The notes under the pieces: generated by a model
Database searches by the model: none
Told to the model about the DNA's origin: nothing
Seen by the model: the letters and a program-made list of their open reading frames with translations, nothing else
Shown: one piece after another, positions 22,100 through 34,384 of the stretch
Layout of the letters: every line of letters begins with the position of its first letter
Numbering within the stretch: the first letter of the stretch is position 1
Assembly: GCA_018340805.1 (NCBI GenBank)
Contig: JACMZG010001913.1
Span: forward strand, 32,930,775-32,994,774
Direction: 5' to 3'
Source of the DNA: Microvelia longipes
Lineage: Eukaryota > Arthropoda > Insecta > Hemiptera > Veliidae
Length of the DNA: 64,000 bases
Program-made: the position numbers and the translations under genes

Positions 22100-23346
22100 T
22101 AACAACGGTCGTAACTATATTTTTATCAAATAAATGTCATTGTGTTTGTCTTTAACAATCGTAACTATATTTTTATCAAATAAATGTCATTGTGTTTGTA
22201 TTTAACAATCGTAACTATATTTTTATGTAACAAATGTCATTGTGTTTGTATTTAACAATCGTAACTATATTTTTATCAATTAAATGTCATTGTGTTTGTA
22301 TTTAACAATCGTAACTATATTTTTATGTAACAAATGTCATTGTGTTTTTACTTAACAATCGTAACTATATTTTTATCAAATAAATGTCATTGTGTTTGTA
22401 TTTAACAATCGTAACTATATTTTTATGAAACAAATGTCATTGTGTTTTATTTAACAATCGTAACTATATTCTTATCAAACAAATGTCATTGTGTTTGTAT
22501 GTAACTCAATCGTGTTTGTATATTTTTATCAAAAAATGTCATTGTGTTTGTATTTAACAATCGTAACTATATTTTTATCAAACAAATGTCATTGTGTTTT
22601 ATTTAACAATCGTAACTATATTTTTATCAAATAAATGTCATTGTGTTTGTATTTAACAATCGTAACTATATTTTTATGTAACAAATGTCATTGTGTTTGT
22701 ATTTAACAATCGTAACTATATTTTTTATCAATTAAATGTCATTGTGTTTGTATTTACATCGTAACTAATATTTTATGTAACAAATGTCATTGTGTTTTAC
22801 TTAACAATCGTAACTATATTTTATCAAATAAATGTCATTGTGTTTGTATTTAACAATCGTAACTATATTTTTATGTAACAAATGTCATTGTGTTTGTATT
22901 TAACAATCGTAACTATATTTTTATCAATTAAATGTCATTGTGTTTGTATTTAACAATCGTAACTATATTTTTATGTAACAAATGTCATTGTGTTTTACTT
23001 AACAATCGTAACTAATATTTTTATCAAATAAATGTCATTGTGTTTGTATTTAACAATCGTAACTATCTTTTTTATGAAAACAAATGTCATTGTGTTTTTT
23101 AACAATCGTAACTATATTTTTATCAAATAAATGTCAATTTAGTACAATGTCATTGTGTTTTATTTAACAATCGTAACTATATTCTTATCAAACAAATGTC
23201 ATTGTGTTTTTATTTAACAATCGTAACTATATTTTTATCAAATAAATGTCATTGTGTTTGTATTTAACAATCGTAACTATATTTTTATCAAACAAATGTC
23301 ATTGTGTTTTATTTATATTGATTGTGTATATATTGAACAATCGTTA
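22100..23346 (+). repeat. Satellite array, 50-bp unit (about 25 copies) with higher-order repeats
   Basis: The unit reads GTAACTATATTTTTATCAAA, then TAAATGTCATTGTGTTTGTA, then TTTAACAATC. Variants differ at the central TCAAATA / TGTAACA / TCAATTA / TGAAACA / TCAAACA positions and at GTTTGTATTT versus GTTTTACTT. The series TCAAATA, TGTAACA, TCAATTA, TGTAACA(+TTTTACTT) recurs three times as a ~200-bp higher-order unit. Confidence 0.92.
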
Positions 23347-23539
23347 TTTATTAATGTTATATGTTAATTAATCGTTAATTAATGGTTATTAATTCTTATC
23401 AAATCAATTCGATTGTTTTCTTATGAAACAAAAAATCTTACGTGTACTATTATTAAGCCTACTGTATTTTTATTGAACAATAGTGACTGTAAATAAATAA
23501 ATAAACCATTTATTAGGTTATTAATTTAACATGTTTACA

Positions 23540-23770
23540 CATAAATGATACAATGTAATTGTGCGAGAGACACCTAGGAAATGTAACAAGCATAATGCCA
23601 TGCTACATCAGGGAACTGTTCCATTGTTCGACATTCGTCATCATTGATAGCTCGACATAATGTCATGTCCCACTCTGTTTCGTTACGTGTAACTCATCAG
23701 GGCGCCGACAGAGTCTGAACTCACTCTGACCTTCAATTAATTCCGAAGAATATAATGTGAAGTATTTACC
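23540..23770 (+). mobile_element. Partial copy of the palindromic element
   Basis: Contains TGTGCGAGAGACACCTAGGA, ACAAGCATAATGCCATGCTA, GACATTCGTCATCATTGATA and CATCAGGGCGCC in the same order as the left arm of the element at 23821-24345. One arm only. Confidence 0.65.
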
Positions 23771-23820
23771 AGAGACTAGCGATGTTCTCTTACCGCCATC
23801 ATGCATGGCAAGCAAAACAT

Positions 23821-24345
23821 ATATCATTAGATACTACCGAGTTTTGCAAAACATGAATAGTTGACACAATATAATAGTGCGAGAGACACCTAGGAAATGT
23901 AACAAGCATCATGCAATGCTACATTCATCTGCTACATTCATTTCTATTTAATCTGGTAGCATGATGTTATCTGTTGCATGAATGTTGAATGATGTTCCAT
24001 CATTCAACATTCGGCATCATTGATGGCCCGACACAATGTTATGTCCCACTCTGTTTCGCTACGTCTAACTCATCAGGGCGCCAACAGAGCCTGAACTCAC
24101 TCTGACCTTTAATTAATTCCGAAGAATATAATAATTCAGGCTCTGTCGGCGCCCTGATGAGTTAGGCGTAACGAAACAGAGTGGGACGTGACGTTATGTC
24201 GAGCCATCAATGATGAATGTCGAATGATAGAATAGTTCCCAGATGTAGCATTGCATTATGCTTGTTACATTTCCTAGGTGTCTCTGGCACAGTTATATTG
24301 TGTCAACTATTCATGTTTTACAAAACTCGGTAGTATCAAATGATA
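23821..24345. mobile_element. Long palindromic (foldback) element
   Basis: The left arm from 23821 and the right arm ending 24345 are inverted over about 215 bp, meeting near 24125. Marks in each arm are GATACTACCGAGTTTTG, CATGAATAGTTGACACAAT, GAGACACCTAGGAAATG and CACTCTGTTTCG. The left arm carries an extra block around 23920-24000. A decayed relative lies at 42790-43450. No frame and no clear TSD. Confidence 0.7.
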
Positions 24346-26885
24346 CATAAATGATATTTTAGATAAAATCTAATCAGCCGAAGCAGTGGATCTTATCATA
24401 ATAAGATAAGACAAGATCGAAACTGTATTAATATTTAACAAATGTGTTATATATTGTTTAATATATTGATTCATTGTATAGTAAACAAGATAACTATAAT
24501 TTACCCAAATTGTAGTGAAAGGGTCGTTTTGTGCTGCCATACTATAAAACTAATTTATAATAATTCTAATATTTTAAAATTTTAAATATTAAATTTGAGA
24601 AAATTACATTTTTCAAATTTGATAATAACAATTTATCTATTTTCTTTTTAAGTTATGTAACATTTAATTTAATATTTATATTATTATTATATAATGTTTC
24701 ATTGTTTAAAAGCAAAATATTTCATTCTTTATGTCGCTTTTTTCAAGTTATCGTGACGTGTGGTTCATATGAGAACTAACGAACTATGATCTCTAAGATT
24801 TCACTATTTAATGAACCCGGGTTTTGAAAGATTTTATGAGTGTTTGTTTAGTATGTTTTTTACTTCGTCAAATTGTTTAGGCATTCCGTGTGAAAAAATA
24901 ATGAATTTAACATATGTGGCATGTACATTTATGTAAATACAAATACAAACAACAAATTAGGGTATAAACAAATTAGGGTTTTCAACTTATACACTTGGGA
25001 AATCAATAATATTTTTTAAATTGATCCTGATTAGAAGTTCTACTGAAGCCAAATTATAATAGTCGCAACAAAAATATTTTTGATTAAAAATTTCTTGTAT
25101 TTAGTTGTAGAATTGCAATTTAGTGTTCGAAATTACGTTTCCCATGCAATTGTATTTTACAGGTCTTTTATGTCGAGGAACTTTTTTGTGCCCACGAGTA
25201 TGAATATGTACTAGTATGAACATTGATTTGTGATAATTAACTATTTTTTTAATACTGGGGGTGTTAAACAAAGCATTATACTAGTTTGGTGGGTCGTTCG
25301 ACCGAACTTGGAACATAAAATGTCATCATCCAAATCTTATTACCTCCTAAACAAGTCTACCGACAAGCAACAAGTTATTAACTTGTACAGAGGAAGCTCT
25401 ATAAGATACTCTAAAGGAATGGTTAGACAAAAGGTCTGCCACCAAAGGTATGTCAAAGTAGGTCAAGTACTAATAACATGAGAAGGAGTCAAGGTACACC
25501 CGAGTGACAGGTACTTCTCTTCAGGGCTAAGAATGACCTGGTAAACTTTTTGGACGGTCCTTTTATAAACAACTTGGATATAATTATAAACTATAAACTA
25601 AACTAAACTATTAAACTATAAAATAAGAAATAAAATGTATTATTAGACATAAACTATTAAATAATATTTTATAAAGTCATGTGGCTTTAAGCCCTTCAAT
25701 ACTTAAGATTTTGTAGCACTTAAGCCTAATAAAAACGTTACGTATTCAATTCACTTATAATTTTAAGTTAAATATTACGTATGGTTTGGATTATCAAGAA
25801 CCCATGCTCAGATATGTGAAAGGCTATATTAAACATCTTTAATAATAATGGAATCCGCCATTCATAACTATGACATTTCTTTTATATATTTTTTCATCTA
25901 ATAATTATATAAAAAGTTCTATGTATCGTCGTGAAATGAACCTAGGTCCTGGGTCACACCAGACAGATGGGATCACACAAACTTTGATCACTTATTAACA
26001 GTGTGGGATTCAAATGCCTCGAGGTGGTATAAATGTCAGACGAAAATGTCAGAAACAATGCCGTAACAGCAAAGTCTTTTGTGTTTAATCAAGTATTTAT
26101 AGGATTTCAATAGAAACTTTTAAGTTTAATAGTAACTTAAATGATTAAACTAAGTTTTGAGTGAAAGTTGCATGATTAATTTGAAATTCAACAGCGTCCT
26201 TCATTGTTCCGTTTTAATGTAATGTTTCGAAAAAAAAAAGACTGGAACCAATAAGGTATATAAGCGAAATTGTATATTGTACAATAAGTTTTGTAAAGTA
26301 AACATTTTTTATAAGATGACAAATTTTATCTACAAAACAGTTTTGTTTTTACACTTATTATTGTAATGGACATTAGGATGCGCATTATGCTTGAAAATTA
26401 TCATCGTCAGCGCCACCACTTATGTCTAAAAGGAATGAATGATAAGATTAGTGAGACTTTGAATTATTCTATTACACTTAGATCTAACCGATCATTACTC
26501 AAATTAATTTTATTCTTTTTATATTGAGGATTTAATTGAAGAAATTAATTAAATTAAATTAAAATTAATTGATTTAAATTGAGGAAAGTCGTATAAGGAG
26601 AGAAAAATCTTATTACTGTAAACGATTTCTAAAATTTAATAGTCTGGCCACGGAGTTTGCTGCTTGACTATGCACTTATTTTTTACCCCAAGAAGAACAA
26701 AGACTTTGTCCTTTCAAATGTTTACTAACTTTTCTGTATTACATTTTTAAACTTATTTCTTACAAAACTTCGTCAAAAATTAACAACTAATTTCAAGTTT
26801 CTCAGTGCATTTAATTTTGAACAAATTTTTCAGATGAGCCTTGGTAAGTCAATAAACATTAATTAGTCAATAAGAAGTATTAGTA
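24346..26885. other. AT-rich DNA without supported genes
   Basis: Frames up to 83 codons (for example 25230-25481) have no recognised domain, lack splice support and are not called. No repeat recognised. Confidence 0.45.
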
Positions 26886-26886
26886 A

Positions 26887-27005
26887 TAAGAAGATTTCGT
26901 TAACTTTATAAGTACTTAGTGTATGCGACCCACCTAAGGTGGTTCCCGCAGAGTATATATATCCTGATAGGTCTGAAGGCACTAAAACGGTCAATTATTT
27001 ATTTA
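26887..27005 (+). mobile_element. 5'-truncated copy of the tRNA-derived SINE
   Basis: Contains the family's 3' part, CCCACCTAAGGTGGTTCCCG, followed by ATCCTGATAGGTCTGAAGG and CTAAAACGG. These match 50470-50600. The tRNA-like head is missing. No TSD identified. Confidence 0.6.
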
Positions 27006-28376
27006 TAATACTGCCTCATTATGGAGGTACACCGAGAAATGGGTAAATTAATTTTAGCCCTTTATAGTAAAGTCATCTGCAAATAATAGACAGTATCGTT
27101 AGAAAAGTTTAATAATATCAAACTTACTTTCCACGTACTTTCTGTACACTTAGACAATGTAAAGTACTTACTCTATGTGAGTGTATAGTAAGTAATTGAT
27201 CTTTTATTGTTTTAGAAACGCAAAACGAAAGTAAAGTTCAGCAAAGTACAAAAAACTTAGCAGACGTACTTTAGGCGCCGGCTGTAACAGTAAATTATTC
27301 GTCACACTTTATCAATAAAATCATATTTTACTTATATTTTTGCGGCTGCAAAAAGCCTACTTTACTGCTACTGTAAAAAAATACATGCACAAAACAGTTT
27401 AACACATTTATGATTTTGGAAATTTATATTTTGTTTATTATATTTAATATTTACAAATTTGAACACATGGCACATATTAATTTAATTTTTACAATTTTTT
27501 CTACAATTTATTCATTAATTTTCTGAAATCAACAGAAGCGTTTCTTAAACCCGTCAGACCTGGAAAGTTAATAATTCTCAAACTTCTTTTTACATTGCTT
27601 CTAAATTGCATTACTAAAAACTAGATATAGGTTTTATTATTGAATTATTAAATGATAATTAAAGAATTTACCGAAAAGAAGCATTTAAAAGGAATTTCAC
27701 TTGAAAAATAAAAAAAAATATCTCACAATTAATATTAAAGCTAGTGAAGAAAACTTTTAACTTTGTTTATTTGTCTTTTATCAATGATAATGATGAAATC
27801 AAAGATTATTCTTTGATTAGACTTTACTTAATGCCTTTTTTAGAAGGTTTAATTAAAAATATTATTTTCAAAAAGTTCATTTTAATGTCAATATTCCACG
27901 ATCATTGTAATTTGTTAAAATCAATTTTAAGTAAACTATTCAATCTGGGCAAGCATGTAAATTACTTCTATCAATCACGAGTGCCTTGAGAAAATTTAAA
28001 TATTGGTATTATGAGTGACAAAAACTAAGATAGTCTTGTAGAGTTTGGTCTGGGAGCAAGTAAACAAGGCTTTCTGATTAGTCCAATAACACAGCAACGC
28101 GATTAATTTGCAAAGAAAACAACAATATTAGTTATTCAAAACAACAATCAATGCAAGATTAGTATTGCAAAATAAAAGCCTGATTAGTTAGTCAAAACAA
28201 CAACAACAACAGTCAAAGTGTTATTGTTGGGAAACAATAACACGATTAGTAACTACTTCAGAATAATTAACAAACCATTAATTATGAGTTTGCTTTGTTT
28301 ACTCACCACATCTATTTTTTGTCACCCATATTTATCCACTGAAACCAACTAATGGTTTAAAAATTGAGCAAAATTC
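27006..28376. other. AT-rich DNA downstream of the Tweedle gene
   Basis: Holds the 3' flank of the Tweedle gene. No canonical AATAAA is evident close to the stop on the minus strand. CAACAACAACAACA occurs near 28200. 27240-27370 may hold a faint relative of the repeat at 35455 (GCCGGCTGTAACAGTAAA). The 81-codon frame at 27744 has no recognised domain. Confidence 0.4.
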
Positions 28377-31300
28377 TTAGTAACCAACTTGTTCTGGAGG
28401 TCCATATACTGGTTTAACACCTTGTACGCCTGTTCCAGTTCCGAAAGATCCAGAACTTGATCCAATAGAACTTGAACCTCCGTCAAAGGATCCAGAACTT
28501 CCAATAGAACCTGTTCCTGAACCAAAAGAATTGGTTACAATTGTTCCAGATCCGGTTCCAGTGGATCCTCCAGTTCCAGAGGAAATGACATTTGTTCCTA
28601 CACTTCCACCGGAAGTTCCAAAATTGACATTTCCACCCGTTGCTGTTGTTTCTTGATTAGCTTTATACTTAATGAAGTAAACTTCAGGTTTGCTAGGTTG
28701 GATTCTGTTGACCTGTTGGATGTTGAACTGCTGCTGATCTTCTGGTTTCTTGACCAAGACGTAAATGAGTGTCTTCTCTTGATTCTGAGCTTGTTGTTGA
28801 AGAATTTGTTGCTGCTGAAGGTTATATGACGGTGTTTTAATGAAAATGATCTTGTAATGTTTCTGTGATTGTCCGGCTGAGCCTACAACACGTGATTGAA
28901 CTGATTCTTCTAATTCTGGTGGAGCAACATGTACATAGATATGTTTTTGGATTAGAGGCTGTTGAGATCCTCCGAAATTTGATGCTACTTGTCCTCTAAC
29001 ACCACCGGTTGAAAATCCTGATGTACCACCACTGGAGAATGAACTACCAGTAAATGATTGGCCACTAGAGAATGTATTTCCACCAACAAAGCCATTTCCT
29101 CCGGTGAAAGATTGACCCAACGAATTACCTCCGTTGAAAGATTGGCTACTTGAGAATGTGTTTCCACCAACTAATCCATTACCTCCGTTAAAACTTCCAC
29201 TGTGAAATCCTTGGCTACCACCCCCTCCAAAACTACCACCAGGCCTCCCTGAAGCCGGTAAAGTAGGCGCAGGATAGCTATATCCTTGAGGTTTAGCTGA
29301 CGCTACAGCTAACAAACAAGCAAAACCCTGAAACAAAGTATAGTAAAATTAATAAAGAAAATCAGGTAACTGGTAAATAGAGTATGTATGGGTAAAAAAT
29401 ATAAGCTTAGATTTTAGTGTCCGTCTTTGAATTATTAATGAATTTAAAGGTTTAATCACTTCTGGCAAGAAGGGGCCTTATTATTCTGGTTTTGCCTTTC
29501 CACCCTATTACTAAGGATTTAATGTCGGCAACAGGCCCCATAAGGCATGCTGATAAAGTTAATGCATTAACTTAAGGCTGTGCCTCTAGGCCTCTAGTTA
29601 CAAGTGTGAGTTTTATAATACGTATATATTTAAATAGTTTTAGTTAGAGTGCTAGTTTATCTAGCTCTATTTTTCTGGACAAACGCTCGCCTAATTTTTC
29701 TTCCCGATAATTAAATTAATTTAATTAATAATAATAATTAAATAGTTGGATTTTTTTTTAATTTTCGTTATGTTGAATTTCTCGAAATTAATCCTGTTTG
29801 TCCCACTGTGAAACCTAATATTTGTACTTACAGTGTTAACAAGATAAGGGCACATACTACCACAAATCCATCCAAACGTATATACTCTAAAACTCCGATT
29901 TATAAAATATACTTTTTGGCTTTATGGCTCCTTAAATAAAAATGTATATGCTTAGAATAATACTATATATAGAAGGAGCACTACCGATAACACGAAAGCC
30001 GGTTTCACTGGTGCAACTAAGTAATGCTGCCACCCTTACAATATACAATTTTCTAAAAAAAAAGTTGCCAATACTTCCGGTTGCTGAATTATTATGTTCT
30101 ATTATTAAATAATGATTGATTATTCATAAAATACTAATATAAATATCGGTGCATTACAATATTTTATGCATTTTAAATTGTAGTTTGGCGTATTTATTAA
30201 AATTATATAAAAAGTAGTCCTCGTCAACTAAATGTAGATTCTTGTATTCCGCCACTCTTTTGCCATCTAAAACCAGTTTTATTAAATACTCAGCAGGTAT
30301 TTTAAGTTATTATATTTGTTCTTTACGATCTTTCTTCATTAATAGATATTTATGACACATATTTAAAATAATGTTTTGTTGTCAGGTTGGCAGCATTACT
30401 TAGTTGCATCAGTCAACCGGCTTTCGTGTTATCAGTGGAATTACATTGTGTTTACGGCCCTGTGCTCCTTCTATATATAGTATTATTCTAAGTGTATATG
30501 CAATAAAATTTGTTGTCAAATTGTTTGTTATTACAAACAAAAATACAATTGAAAATTATGGTCCCTCTAAAGCATAGTGCCATGATAATATAAGTCCGCA
30601 CGACTCAGGCCCGACGCACGACAGTTGTACATATTTCGAATTCGCTATTTAAAAAGTTTCACCCAGCATAAAAATCTAACTTGTTCAATTACAGTTATTA
30701 CTTAATGTTAAATGTAAATAAGTTGTACCTATACACTACTTTATACACCACATAAGTGCTAAGCAAACAAGAGCTACAGAATAGATGTGTTAAATGTCCT
30801 ACATTATTATTTACTTAGCAACTCTAACTTTTACATATTTGTGTGTAGAAGCATTGCATATATGTATTTTTACAATTAAGTTCGGCCAATAAATGCTTCT
30901 CACTTATTTAAATTCATATAAACATATAATTAAACAATTTTAGTTTGTACTAGAATGCATAAATATTTTGTTAAGGAAACAATACTAGAAATATGCAATG
31001 CCGTGCATGCATTGCATATTTTAAAAATTTACAACGGTTGCTTTATGCAGATTAGCTCTAAATGTAAGAATATTTTTGTAACTTGAAAATAAATTTTAAT
31101 TTCCATTATTCAATAAAAATATGAACGCCCGAGATGGTAACAAGTAAAATAAATTTGATTACTTTTTGCTATTTGTTTATAACCTTCAAAAGGAAACGTT
31201 GGTCGAAAGGTAAGTTTGCCTCTAAATTTTAGTCCTCATTTTAAAAAGACTATCACTAGTTGGTAGTTAGTAGAACTACCACTAAATATACTAGGCGAGA

Positions 31301-31501
31301 TAATTCTAAACAAATTTTAAACCCTTTTAATGTTTTGAGATAGGATATGCCCCTCTTTTACTAACGAATTTCCTTTAGAAAAAAATGATTTCTCTATTGA
31401 GCCCTTCTATTACTTCTCCGTCAATTAATCGCGGGATATTATCCAAACGTCAATCCTAATACACTATAATTGTTAAATTAGGGACTTACCAGAATCATCA
31501 T
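28377..31501 (-). CDS. Tweedle-type (DUF243) cuticular protein, two exons
   Basis: Secreted structural protein of the cuticle; Tweedle proteins are arthropod-specific and thought to bind chitin. The coding exons on the minus strand are 31501-31490 and 29327-28377, joined in phase 0. Exon 1 holds only four codons (MMIL) before a GTAAGT donor. Exon 2 follows a TTTGTTTCAG acceptor, has no ATG of its own at its start, and the join completes a signal peptide (MMILGFACLLAVASA, then KPQG). The product is 320 residues. Residues 20-125 are Gly/Ser/Phe-rich with repeats such as GGNTFSS. Residues 131-230 are the DUF243 core, with four blocks: KHIYVHVAPPE, KHYKIIFIKTPS, EKTLIYVLVKKPE and KPEVYFIKYKA. A Gln-rich linker (QQQQILQQQ) lies between blocks two and three. 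A second Gly/Ser/Thr-rich tail ends in YGPPEQVGY. The 2.16-kb intron (29328-31489) contains a 542-bp TIR element. The family call is firm; tissue and partner are not visible. Confidence 0.93.
29951..30492. mobile_element. 542-bp TIR element with 8-bp TSD (copy 2), in the Tweedle intron
   Basis: The same element as 16601-17141, with CTTAGAATAATACTATATAT at each end and the duplication TGTATATG at 29943-29950 and 30493-30500. The two copies are collinear and nearly the same length. It lies within the single intron of the Tweedle gene. Non-autonomous. Confidence 0.85.
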
Positions 31502-31527
31502 GATCGCGCCGTCAAATACCGAATCAC

Positions 31528-31533
31528 AAATGA
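31528..31533 (-). promoter_or_regulatory. Initiator element and likely transcription start of the Tweedle gene
   Basis: The minus strand reads TCATTT, close to the arthropod initiator TCAKTY, with A+1 at 31531. Together with the TATA box this predicts a 5' UTR of about 30 nt before the ATG at 31501. Inferred from sequence only. Confidence 0.6.
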
Positions 31534-31556
31534 AAATAACTCCATTGTCATGTCAT

Positions 31557-31562
31557 CTTATA
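31557..31562 (-). promoter_or_regulatory. TATA box of the Tweedle gene
   Basis: On the minus strand this reads TATAAG. It lies 31 bp upstream of the initiator-like A at 31531, the standard TATA-to-start distance, and about 60 bp upstream of the four-codon first exon. This spacing independently supports the choice of exon 1. Confidence 0.7.
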
Positions 31563-32770
31563 TGATCACAAGGATGCAGGGACTCCCGATGTCTCTTTGG
31601 TACCCACCACTATACGTCATCCCTTCTCAGCGCCGAGCCCATCTGTTGTGTAAACCCTCCTCCATAGGGTTCAAGAGTTCATTTTTCAGTCAAAGTTTTT
31701 CTGAACTTTTTTTAGAAGTTGATTCCAACTTACCTTTGGGCGATTTTTTACCTTACTTGTTATTAAAAAAATAGTAAAAGACAAAATTTAAAGTCCTACG
31801 TAAGAAAGATACAAGTTGTAATGAAGAATTAATCATAATTATTAATAAATTCATTGAGTTTTATAAATAGCCTCTGATAAGTTAGTTATATTTGTTGTTC
31901 CCAAAAATTATATAACTGCCTTTTCACTAGAATTATTGATTTTGGGCAGTTTAATGACATCCTGGGCGGATAATGGTTCTTTATGTAACAAGGCAGGAAA
32001 ATTGAATTTTACTATAGTTATAAATTTAGCTCCCTAGCCGAAGGTAAGGGCAGGCTATAAAAATAACCCGTATAGGCAAAGCCAAGACAGGTAGTTTACA
32101 ATTTGACTGCCGAAGCAAATAAAAATTTTAGGTGTCAGTAATGTTTCCTTTACTACCTTGTTGCAAATAATATGATAACGCGACAAAAAAAAGAAATTAA
32201 TAATTATTTATGAAGTAAACCAAAACAAAAACTAAAATAATTAATTAAAACTTTGTGGTATTTTAATCTAATTTAAAATGAATAAACTTAGTTCATAAAG
32301 TATAACGCCAATAACGCCAGTATTGCCTCTAAAGCACAAATATGTGCTTTACCTTTTTAAAAAAAACTTGGTATAATATTTTGTTTTAAATCTATTTTTA
32401 CCTGCATTAAGACATAAGAAAATTCTCAAGTACTTAAAGGGTAACTTTCATCCCAAAGCAGGTAATACATTACCTGACTATTTGTTTACCAACTTGTTTT
32501 TAAAATTCCATTGTCAGCTCAAGAAAATAGCATCCTTAAAATCGTTAAATAATGAATAAATTGCTGCCGAGAGTAGAGAGGAATTTCCGTCAAAACTTCA
32601 TCAATATCAGCTAAAAAATAGATGTGTTATTAAGACTTTAAAGCATAATTTAAGCAAGAATTAAACGGAAAGTAAAGCAAGAAATAAATTTTTGATTTAA
32701 CACTTGAAAGGAATTCCGTTTGGCTTGCAAACTTCAATGCCCGTAACAAATAGAGTAGGTTCCGTTAAAA
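31563..32770. other. Upstream flank of the Tweedle gene; AT-rich DNA
   Basis: A 74-codon plus-strand frame crosses the Tweedle promoter and is not credible as a gene. 32030-32110 is a slightly GC-richer stretch. Nothing else supported. Confidence 0.4.
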
Positions 32771-32773
32771 AAA

Positions 32774-33066
32774 TAATTCTGAAGTGGAAGTCCGCATGAC
32801 GGGTGAATTTTCGTCGCAATTCATGCTTTCTTGCACATTAATCCAGATCTTGTTAAGTTAATCTTGCATAAGTTTCCAATTTATGCCTTTTTAACTTCAG
32901 CAATAGCATTATTACCTTCCTACACAATTGTTACTGGACATTGAGATATAATTATTATTATTATTTTAAGGCATAAATCGGCATAAACTTAAGTATGACC
33001 TAAAAAGATGAGCAAGAAAGTAGGCAATGCAAATTCGCCCAGCTTGCGAACCTCCGCGCCAGGATT
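32774..33066. mobile_element. Decayed foldback element (third copy of the 1.8 / 4.0-kb family)
   Basis: The left end AATTCTGAAGTGGAAGTCCG and the right end CTTGCGAACCTCCGCGCCAG (as complement) correspond to the TTCTGGCGCGGTGGTCCGC ends, with GGGTGAATTTTCG/GCAAATTCGCCC inside each. The interior is inverted around a short spacer. Heavily diverged. Confidence 0.5.
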
Positions 33067-34384
33067 ATTCTGTAGTTATAAACTGATATTGCGTAAGTAT
33101 GTTGATAAAAAGTACCAAGATACCGGTACCTACATTCGAACCAACGAACCCTGGTTTTAAGTACTTATACATTACTTAATATATACTTATACAAACTGGT
33201 CTTATACATTCCGAACTCCGAACCGGTTTTATTGGGTTCAGCAGCCCCCAGAAACATCGATAGATAACGACGCCCTGCTCGGCATATGTTTTTAATCGGC
33301 CGTATTTTTAATAGGTTATCAAAGCCGTATTCTGTTAAGAAAGGTTAATATAATACGAATGTTGAAGGGTAAAAAAAGAAGAATATAATTCTATATATTT
33401 TAAGAATATGGAAAGCAAGCGTGTTTATTTGTATTTCTTACATGTATTTCTTCTGAGATGTAACTCGACGATAGAAAATAAAACATGTATTATAAAACCC
33501 CCCATAAGCGAATTTTTATCGAAGAGAATTCGCTAAAATGAAAGATGTATTTCTGTTGACAGAACTCGAGCATATCAAATAAAAGTATGAGGAAAACCGG
33601 CGACTTTATCCAGTCCAACATCCATTAGAAATATATTATTACGGAACTCGGCTATGCCCTTTAACGAGTAAGTACCCTAAATCGCACTGGCTTTAAGGTT
33701 CCGGCAAAACTTCCATTGAAAAGACGTCACACTAAGGATTTCCCTCGAAGAAAACTCCTATTGTGGCACCGACCGGGCTCGAATTATCTGGGGACAAGTT
33801 TATGTGGTAACGATAAGATCCTCACTAATAAATGTCCATGATAAGTAGGCTGCTGGCTCGGTTAGTGCCCCTGTTGCGGTGTATTAATTAATAGATAATT
33901 ATCTTTAAATCAGCCAATAATTATTTTTAGATATTAGATGTTTAAATGCATACGCATTGTGTAAGTCATTAGTCATAAATACTCGTCATTCAACCAAACA
34001 GCATCTTAATTTATTGTTCTAATGCAATTCTCTGACCTTTATCAAAACAACCAAAAAAATATAGATAATCTTTTTCTTATTTTTTTAATTTTAAAATAAC
34101 AAAAATTATTGAATTCATATATGACACCAACGGAGGAGGTTATTGCAGGTTCACAAGAGAATCGCCTTTTCTGACTTGTGCCATAAATCCATGCCAGAGT
34201 TATGCCATCACTTTCTTTTATCCTTAACTTTTATCTATCTTATTATTTTTTAAAAAAATAACAGTATTAACATAATTTGACAGTATCTAAAATATATATC
34301 CTTTAATTTACCAAACATATTATTTTTTCATATAATTAATATGTTACTTAACAATGACGAAAGAAGACAATAACAAAATAAAAC
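33067..34384. other. AT-rich DNA with scattered repeat fragments
   Basis: 33505-33540 (GCGAATTTTTATC...GAATTCGCTAAAAT) recalls the foldback-family end. 33740-33800, on the minus strand, has a B-box-like TTCGAGCCC. No supported gene. Confidence 0.4.

Noticed and set aside
27744..27989. 81-codon plus-strand frame
   Set aside because: Phe/Ile/Leu/Lys-rich, as expected by chance at this composition, with no domain recognised.
28985..29170. Second minus-strand frame inside the Tweedle exon
   Set aside because: It is a shifted reading of the Gly/Ser-rich repeats of the true frame.
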